From: Punica granatum
Taxonomy: Eukaryota; Streptophyta; Magnoliopsida; Myrtales; Lythraceae
Length of the DNA stretch: 64,000 bases
NCBI RefSeq assembly: GCF_007655135.1
Contig: NC_045131.1
Span: forward strand, 18,894,001 to 18,958,000
Direction of reading: 5' to 3'
Below, piece after piece: positions 46,015 to 58,492 of this stretch (position 1 is the stretch's first letter; every line of letters starts with the position of its first letter). A program made the translations under genes and the position numbers. Under the pieces are notes generated by a model. The model saw nothing but the letters and a program-made list of their open reading frames with translations. It searched no databases and was not told where the DNA came from.

Positions 46015-46635
46015 GATAAAATATGCAATTATAGGATCCTCATGCGCTCCCTCACGTGTTTACACTCAGCAAGATCCCACTCAAAACACTCGTGTTTTCA
46101 CTCAAAATAGGCTTTTATCCTCTGATGTTCTCACACACTCTTGCCTTTTTCCTCTCCTTTTCAAAAGTCTAGGGCAACTAATCAATCCGATCGCAAGGCG
46201 GAAAACGAGTTCAACCCGAACAACTTATAATATTAGATCCACAGAAAATGATATGACACAATCTGACCCAACGACGTAGTTTATGGATTGATAGAAGACA
46301 CTGCGTACGGAAGAGCTACTATGACAGGTCAACTTAACGCCAAGACGATTAGAACACAAAGACAACAAATTGTGCAATAAATTCTTCGCCCACGAAGACA
46401 GCAAATGGTGCTACGAACAACACCACCCATGATAACTCTTTTTTTTTTTCTTTTTTTTTTGCACTTTTTCTTTCTTCTGTTTTTTTTTGACGATTTAGAC
46501 AGCTAAGATCAGATCAGACAAGATTAATGGAAAGTATAGAAATGAAAGCTATATCTAAAGATTCTAGAATGAAGAAAAAAGAAAAGAACAAGGATAGATG
46601 AAACCTCGATTTGGAACTTAGGCTCTGATACCAAA
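46015..46635 (-). promoter_or_regulatory. Array leader and primer site, between unit 2 gag and LTR copy 3
   Basis: Same layout as 41186-41797: primer site next to the LTR, T-rich tract at about 46438-46490 on the plus strand, and conserved gag-proximal block. No gene. Confidence 0.85.
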
Positions 46636-47077
46636 TGATGCGAACCCCACGACCTGCCGCAAGAGCCGACAACAAAGACTGGAAATCGAACCCGAATCGC
46701 CATTAGAGATTAAGAGGGATGGAATATTGACCCGATGGTTATAGAAAACCAAGAACCAATTTATAAAGGAATGGAATATTGACTCGATGGTTACAGAAAC
46801 CAAGAACCAATATTATAAATAGCCGAGAATTACAAGCATCCATGCTTGCAATCACGGAAGGTTGCCGAAGAACAACATGGAGGAAAATTCTCACCAGTGT
46901 AGCCTGAAAGTACCTCTAATCAGCTATTCAGCCTCCTTTATATAAGCCTAGGAGAATCTGGAAACTAATAAATTTGGCAACAGGAATATCTTTAGTTTCC
47001 TAAAACAGGAATTAATAGAGGAAACTAAATAAAGGCCCCCTAGAATATTTGGCAGTCTTTTTATTTCTTATTCAGCA
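46636..47077 (-). repeat. C-type LTR of the minus-strand array, copy 3
   Basis: It starts 4,838 bp after copy 2 and has the same features, with a few one-base deletions. Confidence 0.87.
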
Positions 47078-47091
47078 TCTCTTGGCTTTCC

Positions 47092-49187
47092 TTATGCGTC
47101 TACTCTAATCTTAGATGGGCTATTGACCATCTCAAGACAAGTTAATTGGGTAAGGCCCTTTAGAGACCAATTCGAATTAGTCTCCTCTTGGCCCAAGAAA
47201 CCCGCAAATGAGCTCTCCACAGCTTGCTGGATCTGTCTTGCCTTCGCTCGTGTGATTGGTCCACTCGAAACATGTAAGCCTCCAAGATCTTGTGCATCAG
47301 CTCCCTCTTCACGAATCCCACTTCCGAGCTCGTGTGCTTCAGCCCCATCATCGTGCCCACAATCCTCATCACGAAGTCCTTCCGACCTATGCTCGTCGGT
47401 TTGACCCCGAGTCGTATCATTCCCCCTCTCTTCAAAAGGATTCGTCCTCGAATCTGAACCTGCGTCAAAGGAGAAAGATCAGAAACATTAAAAGTCGAAC
47501 TTACTTGATACTCACCTGGAAGATCAATCTTATAAGCATTGTCATTGATCTTATCCAGAACTTGAAATGGTCCATCTCCGCGTGGATTCAACTTGGAATT
47601 CCTCAGGCTCGGAAATCTCTCCAAACCCAATCTCCAGGTTGAAAGTGACCCGCTTCCTTCCTTTGTTGGCTCGGGTTGCTGCTTGTTCATTCTTCTTCAA
47701 AATGTTTTGCCGTGCCCCTTCATGAATCTGCTTCACCAACTCTGCCTTTTTCTTTCCATCAAGATTAGGAAGCTCATTTACAGGTAAAGGAATCAAGTCC
47801 AATGGAGTTAGTGGATTAAAACCATAAACAACCTCAAATGGTGAAAACTTTGTAGAAGAATGCACAGTCCTATTATATGCAAATTCAACGAATGGAATGC
47901 AATCTTCCCAAGCTTTCAAATTCTTTCCAGCCACAGCGCGCAACAAAGTGCCCAAGGTTCGATTGACAACCTCGGTTTGTCCATCTGTTTGTGGGTGACA
48001 GGTAGTAGAAACAACAAAGTTGTTCCCAACTTAGCGCACAGAACTCTCCAAAAATGACTCAGAAATTTCGCATCCCTATCACTCACAATCGTCTTAGGGA
48101 CTCCATGTAAACGCACCACTTCCAAAGAAAAGATTTGCCGCATGAGTAGCATCATCAGTTTTATGACAAGGGATAAAGTGTACCATTTTTGAAAATCGGT
48201 CAACAAACCACAAAGATAGAATCTCGACCATTCCTAGATCTAGTAGACCCAAAACAAAATCCATGGAGATATCAATCCAGGGTGACTTGGAACAGGTAAT
48301 GGCATGTAAAGTCCATGTGGATGAATTTTCGATTTAGCCTTCTTACATGTGATGCACCTGAACAAATTCTCTCGACATCTCTTTTCATGTGAGGGCCAAA
48401 AGAAGTGCTCCTTCAGAATGTCCAAGGTCTTAGCAACTCCAAAGTGCCCATCAACCGTCCCCCATGAGACTCCCTAACAAGTAATTCACGCATGGAACTC
48501 TTTGGAATACATAGCCTATTTTCACGAAATAAATACCCCTCATGCCTATTTTCACGTTTGGATTGAGTTCACAGCTCTACAATCGATATTTACCGTGATC
48601 TTGTTCACAGCTCTACAATCGACACACATTCTCCAAGTCCCGTCTTTCTTTGGAACGAGCAGAACAAGGACAGCGCATGGGCTCATACTTTCTCGAACAT
48701 GTCCTTTGGCCAATAGCTCCTCAACTTGCCTCTGAAGTTCTTTAGCCTCTTCCGGACTACTTCGATAGGCCGGTCGTTTGGAATAGGAGCTCCTGGAATA
48801 AGATCAATCTGATGCTCAATCCCTCTTATTGGTGGTAGTCCCTGCGGCATTTCTTCGGAAAGACATCTTCGAATTCCTTCCAGAGAGAAATAGCAACACT
48901 AGGCAAAGTAGAGTCAAGATCAGAATAGAAAGATACACCTCCTTGTACAAGAACAAGATCATCGGTCTATTACCCTTATAAGCACCCTTAAGCTCTCTTT
49001 CTTTTGCATAAAAAACCAATTTCCTCTCCTTTTTTCTGAGCTTCTCCATCTTTTCACTCTTGTTTTTCACATTCTCTCCACTTTCTTTTTCTCTCAAGAT
49101 CACTCTCTTTCTCTTTTTGTTTTCAGCCACTTTTTTCACTCTTCTCACTAAGAGACCTTTTAAATCGAATCTGATCCTCAAACACTT
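47092..49187 (-). pseudogene. Array unit 3: pol only, cut by the assembly gap
   Basis: From the gap leftwards on the minus strand: the charged linker after protease, the start of RT, the same deletion joint (20-bp repeat at 48567-48586 and 48603-48622), integrase and tail, with the stop at 47092-47094. One-base indels are more frequent than in units 1 and 2, especially in the last about 1 kb before the gap. This suggests lower sequence quality at the contig end. Confidence 0.85.
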
Positions 49188-49287
49188 NNNNNNNNNNNNN
49201 NNNNNNNNNNNNNNNNNNNNNNNNNNNNNNNNNNNNNNNNNNNNNNNNNNNNNNNNNNNNNNNNNNNNNNNNNNNNNNNNNNNNNNN
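49188..49287. other. Assembly gap (100 N)
   Basis: Exactly 100 undetermined bases, a conventional placeholder for a gap of unknown size. Minus-strand pol ends on its left, and Ogre/Tat-like repeat sequence starts on its right. Confidence 0.99.
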
Positions 49288-49750
49288 TACTGCATCGGGC
49301 TTCGGCCTCGCATCGGGCTCCTGCCCTGCATCGGGCTTCGGCCCCTCATCGGGTTTTGCCCCGCATCGGGCTCCGGCCCCGCATTTACTTCATCGGGCTC
49401 CGGCCCCGCGTTTACTGCATCGGGCTTCGGTCCCGCATCGGGCTCCGGCCCTGCATCGGGCTCCGGCCCCGCATTTACTGCATTGGGCTTCGGCCCCGCA
49501 TCGAGCTCCGGCCCTGCATCGGGCTCCGGCCTGCTGCATCGGGTTCCGGTCCCGCATTTACTGCATTAGGCTTCGACCTCACATCGGCCTCCGGCCCTGC
49601 ATTTACTTTGGGTTTCGGCCCTTCATCGGGCTCCGGCCCCACTTTTGGCTTCGGCCCCACTTTTGGGCTTCGGCCCTCATCGGGCCTCGGTCCCGCATTT
49701 GCTGCTCTTGGGCCTCCGGCCCCGCATTTACTGCTTTCAGGTTTTGACAC
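49288..49750. repeat. CATCGGGCTCCGGCCCCGC tandem repeats
   Basis: Irregular tandem copies of a 17-19-bp core (catcgggctccggccccg), some followed by a catttactg spacer. The left end is cut by the gap. The long proline- or glycine-rich frames over it are products of the repeat. Confidence 0.85.
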
Positions 49751-52252
49751 CTCGCGTTTACTGCTTTCAGGCTCAACTAAAATCCAAAATCGACTTGGAT
49801 TCAAATTCATCCAAGCGATACTCCGAGGAGCAAGTCTAATCCTTCAACCGCAAAAGATCACAGGCAACAACTCCGACGAACAGAGCATGGCCCTGCCCAC
49901 CCGCCGCGAAAGTCACTACACTAGCACGATCACATCTCCGGTCCGGAGAATGATCCCTGCCCACCCTCCGCTGTGGCCCATCAACCAACACTGGGGCAAC
50001 ATGCACTCTTCCTATAAACTCTCTTTTACATTTATTCATGAATGGGCTCCAGGCATGAACAACCCTTCAAGTGGCACTTGGACCATCCTAGAGATGCTCT
50101 ATTGGTTCTGTCGGACCTATTCGACTCGCCTGTCCTCATTGGACCCGGCTCCTCGAGCCTTCCCTAGGACGGCTGCGCATGCCAACCCGTAATCAGGGAA
50201 GTACACCTACATGGCCCTAGTCACGGTTTGCCCACTCCAGGGTGGTGATGACTAAACTCTCTCGGAATTGAGTGTCCCTCACGCGCGGCACCCCATGGGT
50301 CGCACGCTGGACGATGGGACTTCCCATGGGATCACTTTACATTTCTTACCGTACATTCCACCGAACATCACCCAATGCATCATCTTCTTTGTCATCTCTC
50401 ACAGGGACACGCCGGTTTACAGGCAAAGAACGATACACGGTTTCACATCTCCCTGAGAATTCCTCTCGGACCCTTTCCTCATACTTCGACGAGGGAGTTT
50501 CCGACGAATATTACCCCCTATGAAGCCGACGACGGAAGCGTTCGAACGAGCCGCATGCCTTCAACGCAACACCGTCTTAATCGACAAACAAACATGCTTA
50601 TCGGCTTTGAGAGCACACCTCTCCGGCGTACAACTGATGCTGGAGCGACAACGCACGATCGGTGCGGCAATCGTACAAGACTCCCGACATAGGCTACAAT
50701 GATCAGGGCATCCCCGTCCAACATTCACGCGGAGGCAACCTTGGTCACCCACACTCCTGGGGCAATTTTGTTTCGTTCTAGACAATAGGGGAAATAACTT
50801 GTAAAGCTTGTAAGGACAAAAGACGCGAAGTTCGACTTTCGATGCACAAGAATCAGAGTTCTGAGAAAACCAGCCATCACAAATTGGGCTAGGATAACGA
50901 AGTACATCAAGTCTCCATGGGGCTAAGCAAACAAAAGTGGCCTCGGAATGCAAAGTCGAGGAGTTTCAAACAAATACAAGGGGCACAATACAGACCCCAA
51001 CTGCAAAAAAAAAAAAAGAGCGAAAAGACGCGGGAAAAACCCGCCAACAAAGAAGAGAAGAGAGAGAGAAAAGAAGCGGGAAAAACCGCCAACAAAAATG
51101 GGGCAATGCCGAGGTTTACCAAAAGCACCGGCACCCCCAATCCAAAAGAAATGAACAAACCCCGACAAAAAGGGAAGCAGCAGACGCAACTCCTCGACGA
51201 AGACAGAATGTAACGCACTCGGAAGTCGATTTATTCGAACCCTTCGCCCTTGCAAACTCGAGAGACAAAAGAATCGAGTCTGCTAGGTCGAAAACCCCTC
51301 GGGGCGATCTAGGCAAAAGTTAGGGCAAAAGAGAGGCACGACTGAAAATCCCAAGGCGGGCGGTCGTGGCAAAAGGAGAGTTCATCCCCTTTAGGTTGAG
51401 AGGTACGGCCCCGAGGCGGGTGACCGTAGCAAAAGGAGAGTAAAATGAGAGATAAACAAAACAGTCACCCTGGGCCTTCGCACACTACTGCGCGGACCAG
51501 GGATCCCAAGGGAAATGGCCAGGTTATCTACTCCAACACGACCCCGATCGGCTCTCCTACCGAACTCAACCGTCCAAGCGGATTCTTCGTCAAGCACAGC
51601 GGGCGACCAAGCATGCAATCCAAACAGTTTAAGACAGCCCATGCCAACCGAAGGACGGAAGAGAGGGGGTACATCTCACGGCAAGTGTGAACCCGTGTAT
51701 CCTTTTAGCCTTGGGCAACGTGCTCCCCAAGCTTTATTTTTCTCTTTGTCATTGCACAACTCCAAAATGGGTCACAGCCACCCTTCAATCGGCTACCACA
51801 AAGCCAAAATCCTAGACATTTCTTTCGGGAGTCTAGTCATAACACTCTGAAAATGACTAGACCGAGGTCTGACCAAATTTGAACAAAATTCCGCATGCGG
51901 GTTACAAATGCCCGCCCTACGGTACCCTGATGAGAAGGTCCTAAGTTTACGGGCGCGTCGAACAACCGATAGAGCCGCTTGGGCACCTTTGAGAACGTCT
52001 CGATATGCCCATGCAAGGCCAACAGGAACCCCGGAGGCCTCACATCGGGGCCTCTGAAAGCGGGACCCCCATTCGCATCACCAAAGCAAAAACTCTCCAC
52101 GGTCGCCCAGGCAACCCGAAACTGAAGAGCATGCGTTACAAACACTTCATTTTACCTGTGCTTACAAATCGCTAGTAATCCCATGACTTACTAATGATGT
52201 CAGGATCACAGGTACAATAAAACAAGAACTACTACGGCAGACTCTGATTTCC

Positions 52253-53030
52253 GACCCCTCGGGTCCATCCCGGCTTTTAAATTCCAGTTCAGGTCTATCC
52301 TGGCCCCTCAGGTCCATCCCGGCTTTTAAATTTCTGTTCAGGTCTATCCTGGCCCCTCGGGTCCATCCCGACTTTTAAATTTCAGTTCAGGTCTATCCTG
52401 GCCCCTCGGGTCCATCCCGGCTTTTAAATTCCAGTTCAGGTCTATCCTGGCCCTCGGGTCCATCCCGGCTTTTAAATTTCTGTTCAGGTCTATCCTGGCC
52501 CCTCGGGTCCATCCCGGCTTTTAAATTACAGTTCAGGTCTATCCTGGCCCCTCGGGTCCATCCCGGCTTTTAAATTTCTGTTCAGGTCTATCCCGGCTTT
52601 TAAATTCCAGTTTAGGTCTATCCTGGCCCCTCGGGTCCATCTCGGCTTTTAAATTCCAGTTCAGGTCTATCCTGGCCCCTCGGGTCCATCCCGGCTTTTA
52701 AATTCCAGTTCAGGTCTATCCTGGCCCCTCGGGTCCATCCCGGCTTTTACATTCCAGTTCAGGTCTATCCTGGCCCCTCGGGTCCATCCCGGCTTTAAAT
52801 TTCTGTTCAGGTCTATCCTGGCCCCTCGGGTCCATCCCGGCTTTTAAATTTCTGTTCAGGTCTATCCTGGCCCCTCGGGTCCACCCCGGCTTTTAAATTC
52901 CAGTTCAGGTCTATCCTGGCCCCTCGGGTCCATCCCGACTTTTAAATTCCAGTTCAGGTCTATCATGGCCCCTCGGGTCCATCCCGCTTTTAAATTTCTG
53001 TTCAGGTCTATCCTGGCCCCTTTCAGGTTC
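52253..53030. repeat. 49-bp minisatellite, about 16 copies
   Basis: The unit is ctcgggtccatcccggcttt, taaattccagttcaggtcta, then tcctggccc. The two halves resemble each other (ggtccatcccgg and ggtctatcctgg), so the unit itself looks like an older duplication. Variation is mainly in the ttccag/tttctg word; one copy is partial near 52585. Confidence 0.9.
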
Positions 53031-53233
53031 ATCCCGTTTTCTTTTGGGTTTATCCCAGTTTCCTTCGGGTCCGTCCCGGTCTTAATTTCCAGCAATATCC
53101 CTATACATCCAAGCAGGCCGCGAGCAGCCACGGTGAAGCTACAACGGAGCAGTCGCCAGGACCAAAAAGGGGATGCTTGTTATGGTCTTTGGCCACATCC
53201 TCTAACCGAGCATGCAACCAAAGAGAGGCAAGC

Positions 53234-56200
53234 TGTCAGCACCCCATTTTGGCCCACCAGCTTCCTACGCGAGAATCTCCGACCAAAGCCCGGGTTACTA
53301 TTCATCACCCGACGATCAGAGGCGAATATGCGGGCACAGAGAGACATGAATTACAGGAGAAAAGCAGGGTGCACTAAAAAGGCAGAGGAAAGCTGTCAAA
53401 AGAACAGACAAACGAGGAACCCCGAAAACAGCGGAGCCGGCACTATGGCACTATTCATCGCCGGATCACCGGAGCGTCAGAAGATACCCAATATGGACTT
53501 TAAAAATCCCTCTTGGTACCAAAATGACCAATGGCACCTCCGAGCGCATTTCAGAAGCCTCCTGCTTAAGCCGGGGCACACCCGAACATTTGCAGACGCC
53601 TTCCTAACGGGGCTCCCGGGACGCCCGATCCACGGACAAGTAAACGGCACCCGGAAACAGGCCTGCACACACCCCAAGGACCACCAGGACCAAGGAATAA
53701 GTTTCAGACTGCCTTTCAGAGTTAGTCTTGGTCTCCCGAGCGGATCCCGACCCGGAGAAAGGACCCCTTTTTGCATAGAAACGTGGCCAGAGACGCTTTT
53801 AATGAACCGTCAGTGCACGAATTCCGCGCCAACCAATCCTGAAGACCTCAAGGCCTGGGAAACGAACCCTGATCGCATTGTACAATCCATTTGGGTTTCC
53901 CGGGTACTATTCCCGCAACAAAAGGGCCCCTTTCAAGAGGAATCTTGCGCTTAGAGCTCATTCGAGGAAATGTTGACGTCCGAACTTTGCACCACCCCCC
54001 CCACTCCCAACAACTCAGGGGCTAGGAAATCATTTCGGTTCTGACCAAGCAAGTCATACCGATCTCCTGAGTGACATTTCAATGGTCACGAATGCCTCCC
54101 GACAAGCCTTCGGGACTCGTTTTTGACAAACGGAGATCACAGTGGTCTCCGAACACATCAGAACACTCGGGAAACACTGAGAAAGCCCCATTCGCGGATT
54201 CCTAGGACGCCTCCGGATATCGATCTCCAACCGAGGCCAACAAGTAAACCGTTCTGTCCAAAGCACAAAGCATGCCGACACGAGCGGTACATCACGCAGA
54301 GGCGCGAACAAGCGATAGAAATGGACAACTTCACCCCGATCATCCAAACGGAGCAAAACCGGCTTTCGAGTCCCCGGGACGCCCGAGGATTCATCCATAC
54401 GAAGAATGTCAATACAAGGCTCATTAAAACCGTATTCGCGCATACATCGATAATTCGTCGTTCAAGCGAATCACGGAATCGAATGCGTGATCAATCAAGC
54501 CCCGAGCTTCTTCCGGCTTTCTTCCTAATCAAGTGGGACCCTTGAGCTAGCCAAGCCGAGCCGAGCCGAGCCGCGAGCCATGCTCTCCTCTAAAGACAAG
54601 CCAAATGAGCCTCCACCACATATTTTCAAAATATCTTCTTACACCCATCACTTTCCTTCTCCCATCCATCACCTCCCATCCACTTTCCCCTAACTTCCCC
54701 TACACTCAACATGACAACTTCCCCACCCTAATCTTCCCTCCAAAAATTCGGATCCCCTAAGCACCACTTAATTGCACTTAACTCCACTTAATCTTGTCAT
54801 ATAGTCTTCCTTTATAAGCCCATTGCATCATTAACTTAATGACAACTCATCTTGCACTCCCTCTCTAGCATTTCTCACTCAAACAAATGCTCTCAACCTC
54901 CCAAGAACTTCAGAAAAATCGCAGCAAGCAAGAATCACCCAAAAACCAAGCAAAACACTCAAGACTTAAGTCGGAATCCATCCCGACTTAAATCCAAACT
55001 TCACCAAACTTCATATCCTACATGTTTTCGACCCCCTCCATCCATTTCTGAGCTTAGATTTCAAGTTTGAAGCCTCTAAGTTAGAGAATCAGCTCAGTAC
55101 AGAACCGAGCACAGTTTTGGCCCAGCCGGGTCAAAACTTCCAACCCTATTTTCTCACCTTCCCGAATTGGTCTGAACTTTCAAAACCCATCAAACACCTC
55201 CGGGGGTTCGTTAGGAGTCGGGAGCCACCGACCTTGCTCAAAAATTCCATCGGAATCCACCGTTATGAATTCCGACCCGAAAACTGCTCAGTCGGGCCGG
55301 CGTTTCTGACTGTCTGTTCGGTTTTCTTGCAGATCGGGTCGATCCGTGACCCTTTTCGACGAACGACCACTTCTACAACTCCAGGGGTCAGTTAGGAGTC
55401 AGGAGACGTTGGCCTTGCTCAAAACTTCCATCGGAATCCATCGTTATGAATTCCGACCCGAAAACTGCCCAGTCGGGCCAGTTTCCAGACGTGCTCTGTT
55501 TTGGGTGATTTTTGCAGGACTGTACGGGTCGACCCGACAACTCTGGGAACAAACGACCACCACGGTCACCTAGAGGAGTCCCTTGGCTATCCAAGGCCGC
55601 CGACCTTGCCTCAAAATTCCATCGGGAACCTCCGTGGCGACGTCCGACCCGACTTGTGCCAGTCGGGTCTGTCCACCCTTCCATTCAGGTCTGTTTGGTG
55701 CCATTCGGGTCTGTTCAACGGAAAACAGCCCAAACCCGACCCATCAACGGTCCAACCCGACTCTTGAAGGTACCATCCCCGCATCTCGGGACTAGGTATG
55801 ACCATTCCCGACTTAGAGGAGCTAGGACTTTTACATTATTGTTGTGTTTATGGAGTTTTGGAGGGGTTTTAAGCATGATTTTAATTCCGAACTTTAATAT
55901 TATGCAATTTCCTTATTACACCATGCATGTTTATCATCGTTTAACTTGCTAGCATGTCGGGAAATATTTAAATCGAAGTCGAGGAAACTATCCCGACCCG
56001 GAAAAGCCGAGATCATTCGGGTTAACCTCTCCATGAGGTAACCTAGAGCTTTCTTGACCTTTTTGGGTCAAGACCGGATTCCTTTGCCCCGATTTAAATT
56101 GTTTCCTGAGTTTTATCGTTTTTCTCACATCCATGAAGTCGGTATTGTTTTATCGATTCCTTTAATAATATGTTTGTGCATGTTTGCATGTTTGAATGTG

Positions 56201-58492
56201 TTATTTAAATCATGATAATACCGACTTTCGTTTAATCGTGTTATTTAACATGTTTGATGTTTGAGCATGCGAGAAACGATTCAAAACAAGACGGGGAAAA
56301 CTCGTGAAACCAAATACAAGCCATGAGACCTCTCCGCTTTATCCAAGGAGAATAGGCCGAGAGTCTCATGGAGTTATTCGGGTTCCATGAGGCTTCCTCT
56401 TCCCGTTTTAAATCCGTTCTCGGATTTCGTGTAATTTGCAAGTTCAATTACGTCGAGAATTTCACACGAAATGTCTTTCCAAACCAAAATATGCATGGAT
56501 TCGCAATTCGGAGACCCTTTCGGGCCTATTAGGACCAAAGGGTGTTTCGGCCATCGTTGGCCGAATCTTCCTCGGTCTTTCTTGACCCGTCTTGGTCGCC
56601 GAGTCACGAATCGTTTTTACAATTAATGCATTCGGCACAACCCTTAAGCATTAATTCCACAAACGGGTTAATCGGGACGCTCACATGATTAAACCCACTT
56701 CACACTGATAAGGTTTACACGAATTGGCCATTAACTGATAACTCTCGCGTCGATGAGTTGTCAAATGACGTTGGTGCCCTTTTCAAACTTATCAATTTCA
56801 AAATCCGAAACGCGCGGTCCGATGTAGCATGGATGTCTGAAATGCGTTTCTGTGTCTCAACTTGAATGTTTACCTGATTCCAGGTAGCTCAGGTCAGGAT
56901 ACAGAAGATCTTTCTAGATCACTTCCGGGCGGATCGACCGGTTCTTTGGCTTTTTCGGGGTTCTTGCACAACCCTGGACGACCAGGGAATTGGTCGACAC
57001 CGGCTACAGGCCGAGGTGGCCCGCACTGCGATGTTTCCCCTTTTCTGAAAACAATTTTCAAATAAAGGGCAAAATCGTCTTTTCACAATTCAGCGACACT
57101 CTTAGGGTTAGCATGACAGAAACACTACAGTATGGGACAAGAACGGGCTACCTGTTCAGGTGCAGGTTCATCTGCATAGCCCTTTCTTATCTAACTGATG
57201 AGTTTCTGTCATCCTAACATAGACTCGGGTAACTAGAACGGTTATCTCTGTCAGAAAACATGCAAAATGCTGATTAACCTTTCACTCGACTTAACCAAAC
57301 ACTAGATAATGGTTAGGAGGAATTCTAGATTCCAAATCTAGAGTCGAAACATGAGTTTGGCTAATTAAGTGGAAATTCAGTGTCACAATACAGAACAACT
57401 GTAAAAGCAATCCACACACATGAGATTTGACTCTCTTTGTCAAGTTCTCAAAACAAAGCAGAATGCTAAAACATTGGCACGTGCTTGTTTGTCTAGGGTA
57501 GGATTTGCATGCCAAAATACCCCGGATTAACAACTTGTTAAAACACGTACACTCGATAATAACAAACACCTTGTCTGTTATTTACATGTTGCGTGTTATC
57601 TTTTCGCACCTGTTTGCCATGCGGGTCGAGCCTGATCCCTAGGCCGAATAATATTAGGGTTCAACGCCCTAATCATCGAGCACAGGGTTCAACGCCCTAA
57701 TCAACACTCACAGGGTCCAACGCCCTATTCAGTGAGAGCGTCCATTGAAATTCAGTTCTTCGGTTTTTTTCCCTAAACTCACGGCGAGTTAGAGTGGAAT
57801 AATAACCGAACGCGAAACGACTGGAATTCGACCCTTTTTGTAATTTGTATTTATTGTTTTCGAGAGCATTGTAAGGACTTTTATTTTGTACATTTGTTCT
57901 GTAAGAATTCCAGTCGGTGAGCGAACGGTCTGAGAGTCGAATTAATCGAATCGGTCTCATGCTTGCCCAGTCACAAGTAAATCCAAGATCTCCCGGTTTT
58001 GGTTCACGCAGGATTCAACCTCCATGGTTCGATGAACTGTAACGCAAGATTGTGAACCAACTCCCCGACATACGGGTTTACTTCTCTCTCTCTGCTTCTC
58101 AACCGACATCATTTAATTCACCGAATCTTCGGTGTCAAAACGTGCGAGCCGAGTGCAGCTTAATTCATGTGGTAAATCATAAAACATGCAAGCCTAGCAA
58201 ACCATAGTACCGAAAGGGCGTGCGGGATACAGGCCCGCACGTAACATGAACCCCCGAACACGGATTTTCCGGTTCCGCACAGATCAATGATTTAACAACA
58301 AACTAGGTGTTCCATACCCCTAGACCCGGGTAACTTATCCACCCTCGACCTTCGGGTCATAAAATGATAAGTGGCGACTCCTTCTCTCACGCGTGTCCGT
58401 CACGCATCCCCACGGGAAGGTGGACATTCCCAAGCCGCGCGATCCAAAAGCGCGCATGCGTGCCCCGACGAAATTAAATTCGGGTGCGCACA
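53234..58492 (+). repeat. Ogre/Tat-like 3' LTR (5,259 bp)
   Basis: The termini TGTCAGCACCC and GGGTGCGCACA form an imperfect inverted repeat (9 of 11 positions). A TATA-like ctttataagccc is near 54811, with a probable transcript start near 54840. Three diverged copies of about 185 bp (around 55200-55700) share a GAATTCCGACCCGAAAACTG core; three copies of a GGGTTCAACGCCCTAATCA repeat lie at 57655-57735. The end carries the AAGTGGCGACTCC...CCCCACGGG block that I associate with this lineage. CRM-like pol resumes right after it, so this is a 3' LTR of an element inserted in pol; the 5-bp target would be ggtat. No gene is recognised across these 5 kb. Confidence 0.7.

Larger units (their letters stand above)
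49288..53233 (+). mobile_element. Ogre/Tat-like element: repeat-rich 3' untranslated region, partial
   Basis: GC-richer than the rest of the window and without recognisable coding sequence. It contains a catcgggctccggccccgca-type array (49288-49750), a duplicated GGCGGGCGGTCGTGGCAAAAG motif (about 51355-51440), and a 49-bp minisatellite (52253-53030). Its right end has a purine-rich tract (aaagagaggcaag) directly before a well-defined LTR start. A long, tandem-repeat-rich 3' UTR before a giant LTR is a known feature of the Ogre/Tat lineage. Orientation is inferred from that layout. The gag-pol part lies in or beyond the gap. Open frames here look like chance frames in repetitive DNA. Confidence 0.6.

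Noticed and set aside
49356..50192. Long repetitive open frame over the catcgggctccggcc array
   Set aside because: The peptide is a direct product of the tandem DNA repeat, exists in several frames and on both strands, and has no domain after the repeat.
50907..51323. Overlapping Lys/Glu-rich and hydrophobic frames on both strands
   Set aside because: Low-complexity A/G-rich DNA produces them in many frames; there is no motif, homologue or gene structure that I can recognise.
52253..53030. CRISPR-like regular repeats
   Set aside because: There are no unique spacers between units; it is a head-to-tail minisatellite in a plant retrotransposon UTR.
52965..53954. A 329-codon open frame across the end of the 49-bp repeats and into the Ogre/Tat-like LTR
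   Set aside because: It crosses the minisatellite and the LTR boundary, has no recognisable domain, and starts inside repeat units. It is best explained as a chance frame in GC-rich sequence.
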